Below the pieces are notes generated by a model. That model had not been told where the DNA came from and ran no database searches. It worked only from the letters and a program-made list of their open reading frames with translations. A stretch of DNA of 64,000 nt from Pseudomonas sp. JQ170C. GTDB taxonomy: Bacteria; Pseudomonadota; Gammaproteobacteria; Pseudomonadales; Pseudomonadaceae. The DNA lies in the NCBI RefSeq assembly GCF_035581345.1, contig NZ_CP141608.1, positions 4,308,501-4,372,500 of the forward strand. Reading direction: 5' to 3'. Position numbers and translations under genes: made by a program. This document shows positions 37,074 to 47,203 of the stretch, in pieces (the first letter of the stretch is position 1; each line of letters begins with the position of its first letter).

Positions 37074-38613
37074 TCAACTGATCCGTCCCGTCGGCGAACC
37101 CAGCCGACGCGACTGGATCGCGGTGATGAGCGTCATGCTTGGCGCCTTCATGGCAGTGCTGGACATCCAGATCACCAACTCCTCGCTCAAGGACATCCAG
37201 GGCGCCCTGTCGGCGACCCTGGAGGAAGGTTCCTGGATCTCCACCTCGTACCTGGTGGCCGAGATCATCATGATCCCGCTGACCGCCTGGCTGGTGCAGC
37301 TGCTGTCGGCCAGGCGCCTGGCGGTCTGGGTTTCCCTGGGGTTTCTGGTGTCTTCGCTGCTGTGCTCCATGTCCTGGAACCTGGAGAGCATGATCATTTT
37401 CCGCGCCATGCAGGGCTTCACTGGCGGCGCATTGATCCCGCTGGCGTTCACCCTGACCTTGATCAAGTTGCCCGAACACCATCGCGCCAAGGGCATGGCC
37501 ATGTTCGCCATGACCGCTACTTTCGCGCCCTCCATCGGCCCGACCCTGGGCGGCTGGCTCACCGAGAACTGGGGCTGGGAATACATCTTCTACATCAACA
37601 TCCCGCCGGGCCTGTTGATGATCGCCGGCCTGATGTATGGCCTGGAAAAGAAAGAAGCCCACTGGGAATTACTCAAAAGCACCGACTACGCCGGCATCGT
37701 CACCCTGGGTGTGGGCCTGGGGTGCCTGCAGGTGTTCCTGGAGGAAGGCCACCGCAAGGACTGGCTGGAGTCGGGCCTGATTGTCGGGCTTGGCAGCATC
37801 GCCCTGCTGAGCCTGATCATGTTCGTGATCCTGCAATACTCAAAGCCCAACCCGCTGATCAACCTGCGCATCCTCGGCAATCGCAACTTCGGTTTGTCGA
37901 GCATCGCCAGCCTGGGCATGGGGGTCGGGCTGTATGGTTCGATCTACCTGCTGCCGCTGTACCTGGCGCAGATCCAGAACTACAACGCCTTGCAGATCGG
38001 CGAAGTCATCATGTGGATGGGCATTCCCCAGCTGTTCCTGATTCCGCTGGTGCCGCAACTGATGAAGGTCATCTCGCCGAAAATCCTCTGCACCCTGGGT
38101 TTTGGCCTGTTTGGCCTGGCCAGCTTCAGTTCTGGCGTGCTCAACCCGGACTTCGCCGGCGAACAGTTCAACCAGATCCAGATCATCCGCGCGCTGGGCC
38201 AACCGATGATCATGGTGACCATCTCGCTGATTGCGACGGCGTACATTCAGCCGCAGGACGCGGGCTCGGCGTCGAGCCTGTTCAACATCCTGCGCAACCT
38301 CGGCGGGGCCATCGGCATTGCACTGCTGGCGACCTTGCTGGATGCGCGCACCAAGGTGTATTTCGATTACCTGCGTGAAGCGCTGGTGCCGAGCAATCCG
38401 CAGGTGGCCGAGCGCCTGGCGCAGTTGGCCGAGCGGCTGGGGAGTGATGCTGCGGCACTGGGCAAGTTGAGTGAGATTACCCACCAGCAGGCGATGATCA
38501 TGGCCTACAACGATGCCTTCCATTTCGTCGGCATCGGATTGGCGATCAGCATGGTAGCGGTGCTGATGACGCGCAAATTGCCGCAAGGATTGAAGGCCGG
38601 AGAAGCGCACTGA
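37063..38613 (+). CDS. DHA2-family MFS drug exporter (EmrB type)
   Basis: 516 aa with 14 predicted membrane segments. DHA2 motifs include AFMAVLDIQITNSSLKDIQG (helix 1), SWISTSYLVAEIIMIPLTAWL and GPTLGGWLTENWGWEYIFYINIPPG (motif C region). The start is ATG 37063, inside the end of the adaptor gene, implying coupled translation. Substrate unknown; likely hydrophobic drugs or metabolites. A REP doublet follows the stop by 9 bases. Confidence 0.93.
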   Translation: MAGDQLIRPVGEPSRRDWIAVMSVMLGAFMAVLDIQITNSSLKDIQGALSATLEEGSWISTSYLVAEIIMIPLTAWLVQLLSARRLAVWVSLGFLVSSLLCSMSWNLESMIIFRAMQGFTGGALIPLAFTLTLIKLPEHHRAKGMAMFAMTATFAPSIGPTLGGWLTENWGWEYIFYINIPPGLLMIAGLMYGLEKKEAHWELLKSTDYAGIVTLGVGLGCLQVFLEEGHRKDWLESGLIVGLGSIALLSLIMFVILQYSKPNPLINLRILGNRNFGLSSIASLGMGVGLYGSIYLLPLYLAQIQNYNALQIGEVIMWMGIPQLFLIPLVPQLMKVISPKILCTLGFGLFGLASFSSGVLNPDFAGEQFNQIQIIRALGQPMIMVTISLIATAYIQPQDAGSASSLFNILRNLGGAIGIALLATLLDARTKVYFDYLREALVPSNPQVAERLAQLAERLGSDAAALGKLSEITHQQAMIMAYNDAFHFVGIGLAISMVAVLMTRKLPQGLKAGEAH

Positions 38614-38622
38614 CCTCCAACG

Positions 38623-38692
38623 TAGGAGCGGGCTTGCCCCACGATAGCGATGTGTCAGGTGGATCGCTATCGCGGGGCAAGCCCGCTCCTAC
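38623..38692. repeat. REP doublet (REPIN) between emrB-like gene and uvrB
   Basis: Inverted REP pair of 70 bases, 69/70 identical to that at 29921-29990 including the spacer. Confidence 0.88.
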
Positions 38693-38705
38693 GGTTTGGC
38701 CTGGC

Positions 38706-40721
38706 TTAGACGGTGATCAGCCGCTCGCGCAACGCTGAGATCTCGTCGCGCAACTGCGCCGCTGCCTCGAACTCCAGGTCGCGTGCCAGTTGGTACATCT
38801 TCTCTTCCAGCAGCTTGATGCGCTTGGCGATCTCGCCCGGCGAGCGCAGCTCGGCCTCGTAGCGCGCGCTTTCTTCGGCAGCCTTGGCCATGCCTTTGCG
38901 CTTCTTGCTGCGCGAGCCGGGCACGTTGGCGCCTTCCATGATGTCGGTGACGTCCTTGATCACGCCCTTGGGCACGATGCCGTTGGCTTCGTTGAAGGCA
39001 ATCTGCTTGTCACGACGGCGCTCGGTTTCGCCAATGGCTCGCTCCATCGAGCCGGTGATTCTGTCGGCATAGAGAATGGCGCGACCGTTGAGGTTACGGG
39101 CGGCACGGCCGATGGTCTGGATCAGCGAGCGCTCGGAACGCAGGAAACCTTCCTTGTCGGCGTCAAGGATCGCCACCAGCGACACCTCGGGCATGTCCAG
39201 GCCCTCACGCAACAAGTTGATCCCCACCAACACATCGAAGGTACCCAGGCGCAGGTCGCGGATGATTTCGACCCGCTCCACCGTATCGATGTCCGAGTGC
39301 AGGTAGCGCACCCGCACATCATGGTCGGCGAGGTAGTCGGTCAGGTCTTCGGCCATGCGCTTGGTCAAGGTGGTGACCAGCACCCGCTCTTCAACGGCGA
39401 CCCGCTTGCGGATCTCCGAAAGCAGATCATCGACCTGGGTGATCGCCGGGCGTACTTCCACTTGCGGGTCAACCAGGCCGGTGGGACGCACCACCTGCTC
39501 CACCACCCTGCCCGCATGCTCGGCCTCATAGGGCCCCGGGGTTGCGGAGACGAAAATGGTCTGCGGGCTGACCGCCTCCCACTCGTCAAAGCGCATGGGC
39601 CGGTTGTCCAGCGCCGACGGCAGGCGAAAACCGTACTCGACAAGGGTTTCCTTGCGTGAGCGGTCGCCTTTGTACATCGCCCCGACCTGCGGAACGCTGA
39701 CGTGGGACTCGTCGATCACCAGCAAGGCATCGGGCGGCAGGTAGTCGTAGAGGGTCGGCGGCGGTGCCCCGGCCGGGCGGCCGGAGAGGTAGCGCGAGTA
39801 GTTCTCGATGCCGTTGCAGTAGCCCAGCTCAAGAATCATCTCCAGGTCAAAACGGGTGCGCTGCTCCAGGCGCTGGGCTTCGACCAGCTTGTTGGCCTTG
39901 TGCAGGTATTCCAGGCGCTGCTGCAATTCTTCCTTGATGCCTTCCATCGCCTCCAGCAAGGTTTCGCGCGGGGTTACGTAGTGGCTCTTGGGATAGAACG
40001 TGAAGCGCGGCAGCTTGCGGATCACCTCGCCGGTGAGTGGGTCGAAGGCAGCAATGTTCTCCACCTCGTCATCGAACAGTTCGATGCGGATGGCCTCAAG
40101 GTCCGACTCGGCCGGGAAGATGTCGATCACATCCCCGCGCACACGAAAGGTGGCCCGGGCAAAATCCATCTCGTTGCGGGTGTATTGCAGGTCGGCCAGG
40201 CGACGCAGCAGGGCACGCTGGTCGAGCTTGTCGCCGCGATCCACGTGCAAGACCATCTTCAGGTAGGTTTCCGGGCTGCCCAGGCCATAGATGCAGGACA
40301 CCGTGGTCACAATGATCGCATCGCGCCGTTCAAGCAGCGCCTTGGTGGCCGACAGGCGCATCTGCTCGATGTGGTCGTTGATCGAGGCATCCTTCTCGAT
40401 GAAGGTGTCGGAGGACGGCACATAGGCTTCTGGCTGGTAGTAGTCGTAATAGGAAACGAAATACTCCACGGCGTTGTTGGGGAAAAACGCCTTGAATTCG
40501 CCGTAGAGCTGCGCCGCCAGGGTCTTGTTGGGCGCCAGCACCAGCGTGGGGCGCTGCACCTGGGCAATCACGTTGGCAATGCTGAAGGTCTTGCCCGAGC
40601 CGGTTACCCCGAGCAGGGTCTGGTGCGCCAGGCCCGCCTCGATGCCTTCGACCATCTGGCGAATGGCCTCCGGCTGGTCGCCGGCCGGCTGGAAACGGGT
40701 GACGAGCTGAAACTCGGACAT
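38706..40721 (-). CDS. uvrB: Excinuclease ABC subunit B
   Basis: 671 aa damage-verification helicase of nucleotide excision repair. Walker A is [16 protein letters not shown], the beta-hairpin region is [21 protein letters not shown], helicase motifs are [18 protein letters not shown] and [19 protein letters not shown], and the C-terminal UVR domain binds UvrC ([24 protein letters not shown]). The start is ATG 40719-40721 ([10 protein letters not shown]). A LexA box lies 34 bp upstream. Confidence 0.97.
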   Translation of the reverse strand: MSEFQLVTRFQPAGDQPEAIRQMVEGIEAGLAHQTLLGVTGSGKTFSIANVIAQVQRPTLVLAPNKTLAAQLYGEFKAFFPNNAVEYFVSYYDYYQPEAYVPSSDTFIEKDASINDHIEQMRLSATKALLERRDAIIVTTVSCIYGLGSPETYLKMVLHVDRGDKLDQRALLRRLADLQYTRNEMDFARATFRVRGDVIDIFPAESDLEAIRIELFDDEVENIAAFDPLTGEVIRKLPRFTFYPKSHYVTPRETLLEAMEGIKEELQQRLEYLHKANKLVEAQRLEQRTRFDLEMILELGYCNGIENYSRYLSGRPAGAPPPTLYDYLPPDALLVIDESHVSVPQVGAMYKGDRSRKETLVEYGFRLPSALDNRPMRFDEWEAVSPQTIFVSATPGPYEAEHAGRVVEQVVRPTGLVDPQVEVRPAITQVDDLLSEIRKRVAVEERVLVTTLTKRMAEDLTDYLADHDVRVRYLHSDIDTVERVEIIRDLRLGTFDVLVGINLLREGLDMPEVSLVAILDADKEGFLRSERSLIQTIGRAARNLNGRAILYADRITGSMERAIGETERRRDKQIAFNEANGIVPKGVIKDVTDIMEGANVPGSRSKKRKGMAKAAEESARYEAELRSPGEIAKRIKLLEEKMYQLARDLEFEAAAQLRDEISALRERLITV

Positions 40722-40754
40722 GACGAACCTCTGTTTTATCGCGGCTGCAGGCAA

Positions 40755-40770
40755 CTGTATCTATAGACAG
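40755..40770. promoter_or_regulatory. LexA (SOS) box upstream of uvrB
   Basis: CTGTATCTATAGACAG matches the CTGT-N8-ACAG LexA consensus exactly and lies 34 bp before the uvrB start, placing uvrB in the SOS regulon as in E. coli. Confidence 0.85.
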
Positions 40771-41015
40771 TAGTTATACCGAATTAGTGACGCGGAGCGC
40801 CAGTTTCAACTCAGTGTTGAGGGCAATTGCTGTATTGGACGGGTCAATTCGACTAACGGTCAAAAAATATTCGGCGAAACAGCAGGAAAAGCTGCGCTGG
40901 ACTGTCGCCGTGACCGACGGGTATCACTATACTGACTCCCCGTTTGTGCACCGCTCTAGTGCATTCGACTGGAGCGTGCGACCTCTTTCACTCTCCATTC
41001 AGAGCCAAGGTAATA

Positions 41016-42212
41016 ATGAGCCTGTTTTCCGCTGTCGAGCTGGCACCACGCGATCCCATTCTGGGCCTCAACGAAGCTTTCAACGCCGATACCCGTAGCA
41101 ACAAGGTCAACTTGGGTGTAGGTGTGTACTGCAACGAAGAAGGGCGTATCCCACTGCTGCGCGCAGTGATCGAAGCCGAAACCCAGCGCGCTGCCCAGCA
41201 CGCTTCCCGCGGTTACCTGCCGATCGATGGCATCGCCGCCTACGACCAGGCCGTGCAGAAGCTGCTGTTCGGTGCCGAGTCGCCACTGCTGGCCGCAGGC
41301 CGGGTCATCACCACCCAGGCCGTCGGTGGGACCGGCGCCCTGAAGATCGGTGCCGACTTCCTCAAGCAGATTTCGCCAAACGCCGTGGTTGCCATCAGCG
41401 ACCCTAGCTGGGAAAACCACCGCGCCCTTTTTGAAGCCGCCGGCTTCCCGGTCCAGAACTACCGCTACTACGACGCCGCCACCAACGACGTCAACCGCAG
41501 CGGCATGCTCGAAGACCTCAACGCCCTGCCCTCCGGCTCGATCATCGTCCTGCACGCCTGCTGCCACAACCCGACTGGCGTCGACCTGAGCCTGGACGAC
41601 TGGAAAAACGTTCTGGAAGTCGTCAAGGCCAAGGGCCACGTGCCATTCCTCGACATGGCCTACCAGGGCTTTGGCGACGGCATCCACGAAGACGCCTTTG
41701 CCGTACGCCTGTTCGCCGAGTCGGGCCTGGACTTCTTCGTCTCCAGCTCGTTCTCCAAATCCTTCTCGCTGTACGGCGAGCGTGTTGGCGCCCTGTCGAT
41801 CATCACCGAGTCCAAGGAAGAGAGCGCTCGCGTGCTGTCCCAGGTCAAACGCGTGATCCGCACCAACTACTCCAACCCGCCGACTCACGGCGCCACCATC
41901 GTTGCCACCGTGCTCAACAGCCCGGAACTGCGCGCAATGTGGGAAGAGGAGCTGGGTGAAATGCGCCAGCGCATCCACGGCATGCGCAAGCAGATGGTCG
42001 AGCTGCTGGCCGAATACGGCGCCCAGCGCGATTTCAGCTTCGTCGGTCGTCAGCGCGGCATGTTCTCCTACTCGGGCCTGACCGTTGAGCAAGTGGCACG
42101 CCTGAAGAACGAGTTCGGCATCTACGCCCTGGATACCGGTCGCATTTGCGTTGCCACCCTGAATCAGAGCAACATCCATGTGGTGACCAAGGCCATCGTC
42201 GAGGTCCTGTAA
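41016..42212 (+). CDS. tyrB: Aromatic amino acid aminotransferase
   Basis: 398 aa class I PLP aminotransferase of the AspC/TyrB/PhhC group. MSLFSAVELAPRDPILGLNEAFNADTR is the family N-terminus (ATG 41016). The PLP Lys is in SSSFSKSFSLYGERVGAL (about residue 245), HACCHNPTGVDLS carries the NPTG signature, and Arg in TGRICVATLN binds substrate carboxylate. Transfers amino groups from phenylalanine, tyrosine or aspartate. The 294-base gap to uvrB holds the LexA box and a TATACT that may be the -10 of this gene (40928-40933). Confidence 0.92.
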   Translation: MSLFSAVELAPRDPILGLNEAFNADTRSNKVNLGVGVYCNEEGRIPLLRAVIEAETQRAAQHASRGYLPIDGIAAYDQAVQKLLFGAESPLLAAGRVITTQAVGGTGALKIGADFLKQISPNAVVAISDPSWENHRALFEAAGFPVQNYRYYDAATNDVNRSGMLEDLNALPSGSIIVLHACCHNPTGVDLSLDDWKNVLEVVKAKGHVPFLDMAYQGFGDGIHEDAFAVRLFAESGLDFFVSSSFSKSFSLYGERVGALSIITESKEESARVLSQVKRVIRTNYSNPPTHGATIVATVLNSPELRAMWEEELGEMRQRIHGMRKQMVELLAEYGAQRDFSFVGRQRGMFSYSGLTVEQVARLKNEFGIYALDTGRICVATLNQSNIHVVTKAIVEVL

Positions 42213-42235
42213 CTGACCTTTTGCCAAGGGGAGGC

Positions 42236-42263
42236 TTGACTTCCCCTTAGCAATCAGTAAGAT
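42236..42263 (+). promoter_or_regulatory. Promoter of tRNA-Asn
   Basis: TTGACT (42236-42241), 16-base spacer and TAAGAT (42258-42263), 11 bases upstream of the tRNA. Confidence 0.6.
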
Positions 42264-42274
42264 ACGCCCCAGAT

Positions 42275-42350
42275 TCCGCGATAGCTCAGTCGGTAGAGCA
42301 AATGACTGTTAATCATTGGGTCCCAGGTTCGAGTCCTGGTCGCGGAGCCA
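42275..42350 (+). tRNA. tRNA-Asn (GTT)
   Basis: 76 nt with encoded CCA; acceptor TCCGCGA/TCGCGGA, anticodon GTT in CTGTTAA. Confidence 0.97.
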
Positions 42351-42360
42351 AATACCTGAA

Positions 42361-42396
42361 AAACCTCCAGTTGCGCTAAGCACTGGAGGTTTTTTC
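42361..42396 (+). terminator. Terminator of tRNA-Asn
   Basis: Stem AACCTCCAG/CTGGAGGTT followed by a T-run (TTTTTT). The leading A-run is short, so the minus strand use for the cupin gene would be weak. Confidence 0.8.
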
Positions 42397-42417
42397 GTTT
42401 CTGCCCTCGCACTTTTC

Positions 42418-42846
42418 CTAAGGCTCGTAGGGCTCGGTTACGGGTCGCTGCTCATCCACCAGCGTCCACACCAGCAACTTTGCCGGCTCCGTCTCACTGC
42501 CATTGCGCGACACCAGGTGTACAGCTCCCGGCGGCTCGTACCAGAAGTCTCCCGTCTGGTAGGCAGTTGGCTGCTGCTCCCCCTTAAGCTGGGAGACCAC
42601 GGTCCCTTCCAGCACATACGCCATGACCGCCCCCGGATGCTGATGCGCCACGGACTTCTGCCCCGGCGCATAACTGACTGTCAGCATGATGGCTTTCTTG
42701 CCGGGCGCATTGCTGGGCAACTGCTGCTGCAAAATCTTGACTGCTTCCTGCCCCTGCTCCGGGCCATGAGCCCAGGCACCCGGCAGAACAAACAGGCTGG
42801 CGATGATCAGTGTACTGAAGGGTAACGGGCGGAGTTTCATTGGCAT
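42418..42846 (-). CDS. Exported cupin-domain protein
   Basis: 142 aa. A signal peptide (1-26, ending GAWAHG) is followed by one cupin barrel with metal-ligand pattern HQHPG...E (VAHQHPGAVMAYVLEG) and VHLVSRNG. AAAGG lies 5-6 bases before the first ATG (42844-42846), with a second ATG two codons later. The substrate is unknown; similar periplasmic cupins are often annotated only by domain. Confidence 0.85.
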   Translation of the reverse strand: MPMKLRPLPFSTLIIASLFVLPGAWAHGPEQGQEAVKILQQQLPSNAPGKKAIMLTVSYAPGQKSVAHQHPGAVMAYVLEGTVVSQLKGEQQPTAYQTGDFWYEPPGAVHLVSRNGSETEPAKLLVWTLVDEQRPVTEPYEP

Positions 42847-42930
42847 GACCTTTACTGTGTGAGTACCGGCAGGTTATGCCGGGACCCACGCGGTAAAAAG
42901 CGCCAATTCGGGGAAAAACGCGGAGGCTAA

Positions 42931-43491
42931 TCAGCTGCGACCAATGGGATAGAAGGCACCGCCACTCCAGACCCCCAGCCATTCCTGGCCGTCGATCTGC
43001 CGCGGCACAGCCAGCTCGACCAACTGATAGAACACATTACGGTGGATCAGCGCTTCGAGATTGCTGCGCATGTGGACATAAGGCGATGGCTCTTGAGTCT
43101 GCGCATCGATCTCGAAACGCAGTGGATGCTCGGGACCGGCCTCGACCTGATCCTCGACATTGCTGGTGAACCGCAGCACCTGCTGCTCACCGCTGCCTTG
43201 AACCTCCACGGCTACTGCCACGAAGGGCGCATCGTCGACCTTGATGCCGACCTTCTCCACCGGCGTGATCAGGAAATAGTCGTCACCGTCACGACGAATG
43301 ATGGTGGAGAACAGCCGCACCATCGGCTTGCGCCCGATCGGTGTACCTAGGTAATACCAGGTGCCATCGCGAGCGATGCGCATGTCGATATCGCCGCAGA
43401 AATCCGGATTCCACAGATGCACAGGTGGCAAACCTTTCTCCGCTTTGGGAATCTGCGACAGCAGATCGTTTGCCTTGCCGGAATCCGTCAT
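42931..43491 (-). CDS. DUF1285 domain protein
   Basis: 186 aa. It matches the DUF1285 family throughout ([46 protein letters not shown] in sequence order). No membrane segment or signal. Conserved in pseudomonads with unknown function; a structural resemblance to regulatory domains has been proposed for the family, but I cannot test it. It is 9 bases downstream of the DUF4823 gene... on the same strand, so likely cotranscribed. Confidence 0.88.
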   Translation of the reverse strand: MTDSGKANDLLSQIPKAEKGLPPVHLWNPDFCGDIDMRIARDGTWYYLGTPIGRKPMVRLFSTIIRRDGDDYFLITPVEKVGIKVDDAPFVAVAVEVQGSGEQQVLRFTSNVEDQVEAGPEHPLRFEIDAQTQEPSPYVHMRSNLEALIHRNVFYQLVELAVPRQIDGQEWLGVWSGGAFYPIGRS

Positions 43492-43500
43492 TACATTCTC

Positions 43501-44106
43501 CTATCGACTCATGCCCAGAAGGCTACGAGCGTAATCCTCAAGGGGTGGGCCGAGCAAATCTTCCGGCTTGTTATCGTGGAACGTCAGCAAACCGCCACGG
43601 CTCTTGATCCGCGCGGCATCGATCAAATAGCGGGTATTGGTCTCGATCAGCATCAGCTGGACCACGCCGGTGTCGATACCCAAACGATCGACGGCTTGCT
43701 CGTCGTACCACTCGTCACCATTGCCGATGCGATCATCGGTACGCGCAAAGCGGGTGTAGAGCAGGTAGTGGGCGCCCACCGAACGAGCCTCCACCAGCGC
43801 CTCCTCCAGGCCCAGGGGGCCTTGGGCGCGTCGCACCATGGGGAAGTACTCGATAAAGCCCTTGTACGCTTCTTCGGCGACCACATTGGGTCGCGGATAA
43901 GGGCCTTTGCCCGGCGGGACGAAAGCGCCCTGGCCTATGTAGATGAATGAGTCAGGTTGCAGACGGACCGACAGCGAACGGCGCGTGTCGCTATGATCGA
44001 GCAGACCGGCATCGCTCATGTGATAACGGGCGCCCTCGCCCATGTCGCTGACATTCATGCAGCCGCCCAGCGCCATCAGCGCCAGCAGCAGAACCAGGCT
44101 ACGCAT
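43501..44106 (-). CDS. DUF4823 domain lipoprotein
   Basis: 201 aa. Lipobox ALGGC with acylated Cys at residue 16 after MRSLVLLLALMALGGC. The body matches DUF4823 (SLSVRLQPDSFIYIGQGAFVPPG; LLYTRFARTDDRIGNGDEW). Its stop lies 9 bases upstream of the DUF1285 gene start... the two run in the same direction. Function unknown. Confidence 0.85.
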   Translation of the reverse strand: MRSLVLLLALMALGGCMNVSDMGEGARYHMSDAGLLDHSDTRRSLSVRLQPDSFIYIGQGAFVPPGKGPYPRPNVVAEEAYKGFIEYFPMVRRAQGPLGLEEALVEARSVGAHYLLYTRFARTDDRIGNGDEWYDEQAVDRLGIDTGVVQLMLIETNTRYLIDAARIKSRGGLLTFHDNKPEDLLGPPLEDYARSLLGMSR

Positions 44107-44172
44107 CTATCCTCCAGTGGCCGGTGACGGAAAACCGGCGAACGGCTGACAGATGCAGCTTTTGCGCCAGTC

Positions 44173-45141
44173 TTAACCGCCAATGATCTTCATCACCGTC
44201 GCACCACCGGAAAACGCCACTGGCTGCTTGTCGCCCAGCGCCTTGAGCAGCAACCCCTGCAACGCGGGCAGCGCTTCGTGGCGGGGCTTGTCGAGCAGAT
44301 CGCCGATATAGTGGCGGTTGCTCGATGACAGGCAGCCGTGCAGCCAGCCGGTAGACGACAGGCGCAAACGCGAGCAGGTACGGCAGAACGGCACGCTCTC
44401 GTTGGCGATCACTCCAAAAAAGCCATGACCGGGAATCTGATAGCGCAGGGCCGTAGCATCCACCGGCGCATTGGCCTGCAGGTACTCGTAACGCTCGCCG
44501 ATCAATTGCAGCAGATGTTCAAGGCTGACGAACTGTTGCAGGAATGCGTTGCTGTCACGCGCCAGGTGCCCCATGCGCATCAGCTCGATGAACCGCAGCT
44601 CGAATCCCCGCGCCATGCAGTACTCAAGCAACGGCACTACCTGATCGAAGTTCTGCCCGCGCAAGGGCACCATGTTGACCTTGATCTTCATTCCGGCCGC
44701 GCTGGCCTGCTCCATGCCATCGAGCACAGTCGCCAGATCGCCGCCACGTGCGATACGACGGAATGCATCGGGATCAAGGGTATCGAGGGAGACATTGAGT
44801 CGGCGAATGCCGGCGGCGCGCAGCAGCGGCAGCTTGCGAGCCAGTAGCTGACCATTGGTGGTCAGGCTGATTTCATCCAGGCCAAGCGTGGCGACGGAGG
44901 TCAGGAAGGTTTCCAGCTTGGGACTGACCAGCGGCTCACCGCCGGTCACCCGCAGCCGTTCGATGCCAGCGGCCTCGATCAGGTAAGCCACACCACGGGC
45001 CATGGCTTCAGCGGACAGCTCGTCCTGAGCCGCCACCAGACGCTTGCCGTCCGGTACACAATAAGTACAGGCATAGTTGCAGGCAGCGGTAAGGCTGACA
45101 CGCAAATTGCGAAAACGCCTGCCTTGGCGGTCGACGATCAT
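44173..45141 (-). CDS. moaA: GTP 3',8-cyclase (molybdenum cofactor biosynthesis)
   Basis: 322 aa radical-SAM enzyme that starts molybdopterin synthesis from GTP. The first iron-sulfur cluster is CNYACTYC (about residue 20), the second C-terminal cluster is FCRTCSRLRLSSTGWLHGCL, and the protein ends in MKIIGG with the conserved double Gly. I start it at ATG 45139-45141 (MIVDRQGRRFRNLR), with GGAG 8 bases upstream; five more codons are possible. It is a lone moa gene here. Confidence 0.93.
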   Translation of the reverse strand: MIVDRQGRRFRNLRVSLTAACNYACTYCVPDGKRLVAAQDELSAEAMARGVAYLIEAAGIERLRVTGGEPLVSPKLETFLTSVATLGLDEISLTTNGQLLARKLPLLRAAGIRRLNVSLDTLDPDAFRRIARGGDLATVLDGMEQASAAGMKIKVNMVPLRGQNFDQVVPLLEYCMARGFELRFIELMRMGHLARDSNAFLQQFVSLEHLLQLIGERYEYLQANAPVDATALRYQIPGHGFFGVIANESVPFCRTCSRLRLSSTGWLHGCLSSSNRHYIGDLLDKPRHEALPALQGLLLKALGDKQPVAFSGGATVMKIIGG

Positions 45142-45173
45142 GGGTGACTCCGGCATGGATGAATCGGGCCTGC

Positions 45174-45200
45174 AAAACCTGACTCAAAAATCAGGTTTTT
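45174..45200. terminator. Terminator-like hairpin between the TetR gene and moaA
   Basis: Stem AAACCTGA/TCAGGTTT with a loop of eight bases; T-rich on both sides. It probably ends TetR transcription before moaA. Confidence 0.5.
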
Positions 45201-45268
45201 GCAAGCCTCATACCTGAGTATATTCCCGCCAGGGTCATCCCAGTAGCATCATCGGGCCCCTGAATGCC

Positions 45269-45907
45269 TCAGTTGCCGGCGCCGTCCGGGTCACGCTTGC
45301 GCTTGTTGCCCATGCGAACACCGATGTCCATCAGGAACTGGAAGAACCCTTCCTGATCTTCCAGCACGTTGCTCCAGAATGGCGAGTGATAGAGCGCTAC
45401 AGCCCCATGCACCAAGGCCCAGGCAGCGCAATAATGGAAGTACGGCGGCACGTCTTCGAGCTTGCCTTCACTGATGCGACCCTTGATCAGCAGGGTCAGG
45501 CGCTCGAAGTTGGAGGCACGGATCTTGTGCAGCTCCTCGACCATCTCGGGTACCTGGTTACCCTTGACCACCTTCTCTTCGAGGCGATCGAACAACCGGT
45601 AGCGCTGCGGGTCACGCATGCGAAATTCAAAGTAGGCGCGCGACAGGGCTTCCTTGTCGCGATCGACGTCGGCAGAGTGCAACAGTTCATTCAAGTCGCG
45701 CTCGTAGTCGAGCATCAGGCGCAGGTAGATCTCCGCCTTTGACTTGAAGTGCTTGTAGATCGTGCCTTTGCCGATACCGACAGCATCAGCGATCATCTCG
45801 ACGGTGACGCTGTCTTCACCCTGTTCGAGAAACAGCTTGAGCGCGGTATCGAGAATTTCTTGCTCACGGCGACGAAACTCACGGACCTTACGAGGTTCTT
45901 TCTGCAT
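45269..45907 (-). CDS. TetR-family transcriptional regulator
   Basis: 212 aa. HTH region REQEILDTALKLFLEQGEDSVTVEMIADAVGIGKGTIYKHFKSKAEI. ATG 45905-45907 (MQKEPRKVREF) is preferred, because upstream codons run into the divergent aminotransferase region. The ribosome binding site is weak. It is divergent from the class V aminotransferase with 72 bases between, so it may regulate it; no clear palindrome was seen. Confidence 0.85.
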   Translation of the reverse strand: MQKEPRKVREFRRREQEILDTALKLFLEQGEDSVTVEMIADAVGIGKGTIYKHFKSKAEIYLRLMLDYERDLNELLHSADVDRDKEALSRAYFEFRMRDPQRYRLFDRLEEKVVKGNQVPEMVEELHKIRASNFERLTLLIKGRISEGKLEDVPPYFHYCAAWALVHGAVALYHSPFWSNVLEDQEGFFQFLMDIGVRMGNKRKRDPDGAGN

Positions 45908-45979
45908 AAGAAGGACTGGATCAAAATCGAAGCCGGTTATTATGCCTAACTTGCGCCAAAATGCACGGATCATCCAACC

Positions 45980-47113
45980 ATGTCTATGTTTCTGGAAGAG
46001 TTTGAACAGGCCCCTGGCCTTCGCTATCTGAACCATGCAGCCGTGGCACCCTGGCCGCAACGCGCCAGCCAGGCGGTTGCGCGCTTCGCCCAGGAGAACG
46101 TTTTACTGGGTGCTAGGGACTATCCTGACTGGATGCTCATGGAGCAACGCCTGCGCGAACGCTTGATGCGCCTGACGAACGCGCCGTCAACCGATGACAT
46201 TGCCCTGGTCAAGAACACCTCCGAAGCGCTTTCGTTCGTCGCCGTCGGACTCGCCTGGCAGGCCGGTGACCAGATCGTCATCAGCGATGAGGAGTTCCCT
46301 TCCAACCGCATTGTCTGGGAAGCCCTGGCCGACCAGGGCGTTGAAGTGCTCCAGGTAAGCCTCAAGGGCCCGGACCCGGAAGCCGATCTGCTGGCTGCCT
46401 GCGGGCCTCGGGTTCGGTTGCTGGCCATCAGCGCCGTACAGTTCGCCAGTGGCCTGCGCCTGGACCTGACACGGCTCGGCCAGGGCTGTCGCGAGCGCCA
46501 GGTACTGTTCTGTATTGATGCCATTCAGCAGTTGGGGGCCCTGCCCTTTGACGTTCAGGCCTATCAATGCGACTTCGCCATGGCCGACGGACATAAATGG
46601 ATGCTCGGCCCGGAAGGCCTGGGGGTGTTCTATTGCCGCGCCGAAATTCGCCCCCAGCTCAAGCTCAGCGAGTACGGCTGGCATATGCTGGAGCACATGG
46701 GCGACTACTCCCGCACTACGTGGGAACCGGCACACAGCGCCCGGCGCTTTGAATGCGGCAGCCCGAACATGCTCGGCGCAGCCGCCCTGGAGGCGAGCTT
46801 GTCGCTGCTTGAAGCCGTGGGCATGGAACAGGTGGCTGCCGCGCTGGCCGAGCGGGTGGCCTGGCTGCACGATGGCCTGACGGCGATTCCCGGCGTTCAC
46901 CTGCACAGCCCACAGGATCCGGCACGACGCAGCGGCATCGTTTCATTCAGCATCGACGGTGTTGATAACCTTCAGGTCTATCAACGCTTGAAGCAGGAAC
47001 AGGTGGTCTGCATCACCCGCGGCCAAGGTGTGCGATTTTCACCGCACTTCTACACACCTAAAGCGATAATCGACGAAACTCTTGCAATAGTAAGGCAAAT
47101 AGCAGAGCGATGA
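45980..47113 (+). CDS. Class V aminotransferase family protein
   Basis: 377 aa PLP protein of the class V group (cysteine desulfurase-like / isopenicillin epimerase-like). The PLP Lys is in MADGHKWMLGPEGLGVFY (about residue 207), with CIDAIQQLGALPFDVQ for the Asp that holds PLP, and FECGSPNMLGAAALEASL. No active-site Cys loop of IscS type is apparent. Reaction unknown. Divergent from a TetR gene; the RgsA-like RNA follows. Confidence 0.87.
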   Translation: MSMFLEEFEQAPGLRYLNHAAVAPWPQRASQAVARFAQENVLLGARDYPDWMLMEQRLRERLMRLTNAPSTDDIALVKNTSEALSFVAVGLAWQAGDQIVISDEEFPSNRIVWEALADQGVEVLQVSLKGPDPEADLLAACGPRVRLLAISAVQFASGLRLDLTRLGQGCRERQVLFCIDAIQQLGALPFDVQAYQCDFAMADGHKWMLGPEGLGVFYCRAEIRPQLKLSEYGWHMLEHMGDYSRTTWEPAHSARRFECGSPNMLGAAALEASLSLLEAVGMEQVAAALAERVAWLHDGLTAIPGVHLHSPQDPARRSGIVSFSIDGVDNLQVYQRLKQEQVVCITRGQGVRFSPHFYTPKAIIDETLAIVRQIAER

Positions 47114-47203
47114 GTGCTCAGCAGCGGCAGCCGTATTCCAAATCTGTTTAAAAAACGACCAACCAGCGCTGGCAGCCCGCCAATCCTGACCAATACTTCA
47201 GAT

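Noticed and set aside
20181..38692. REP clusters as a CRISPR array
   Set aside because: The repeats are inverted doublets scattered between genes without regular unique spacers.
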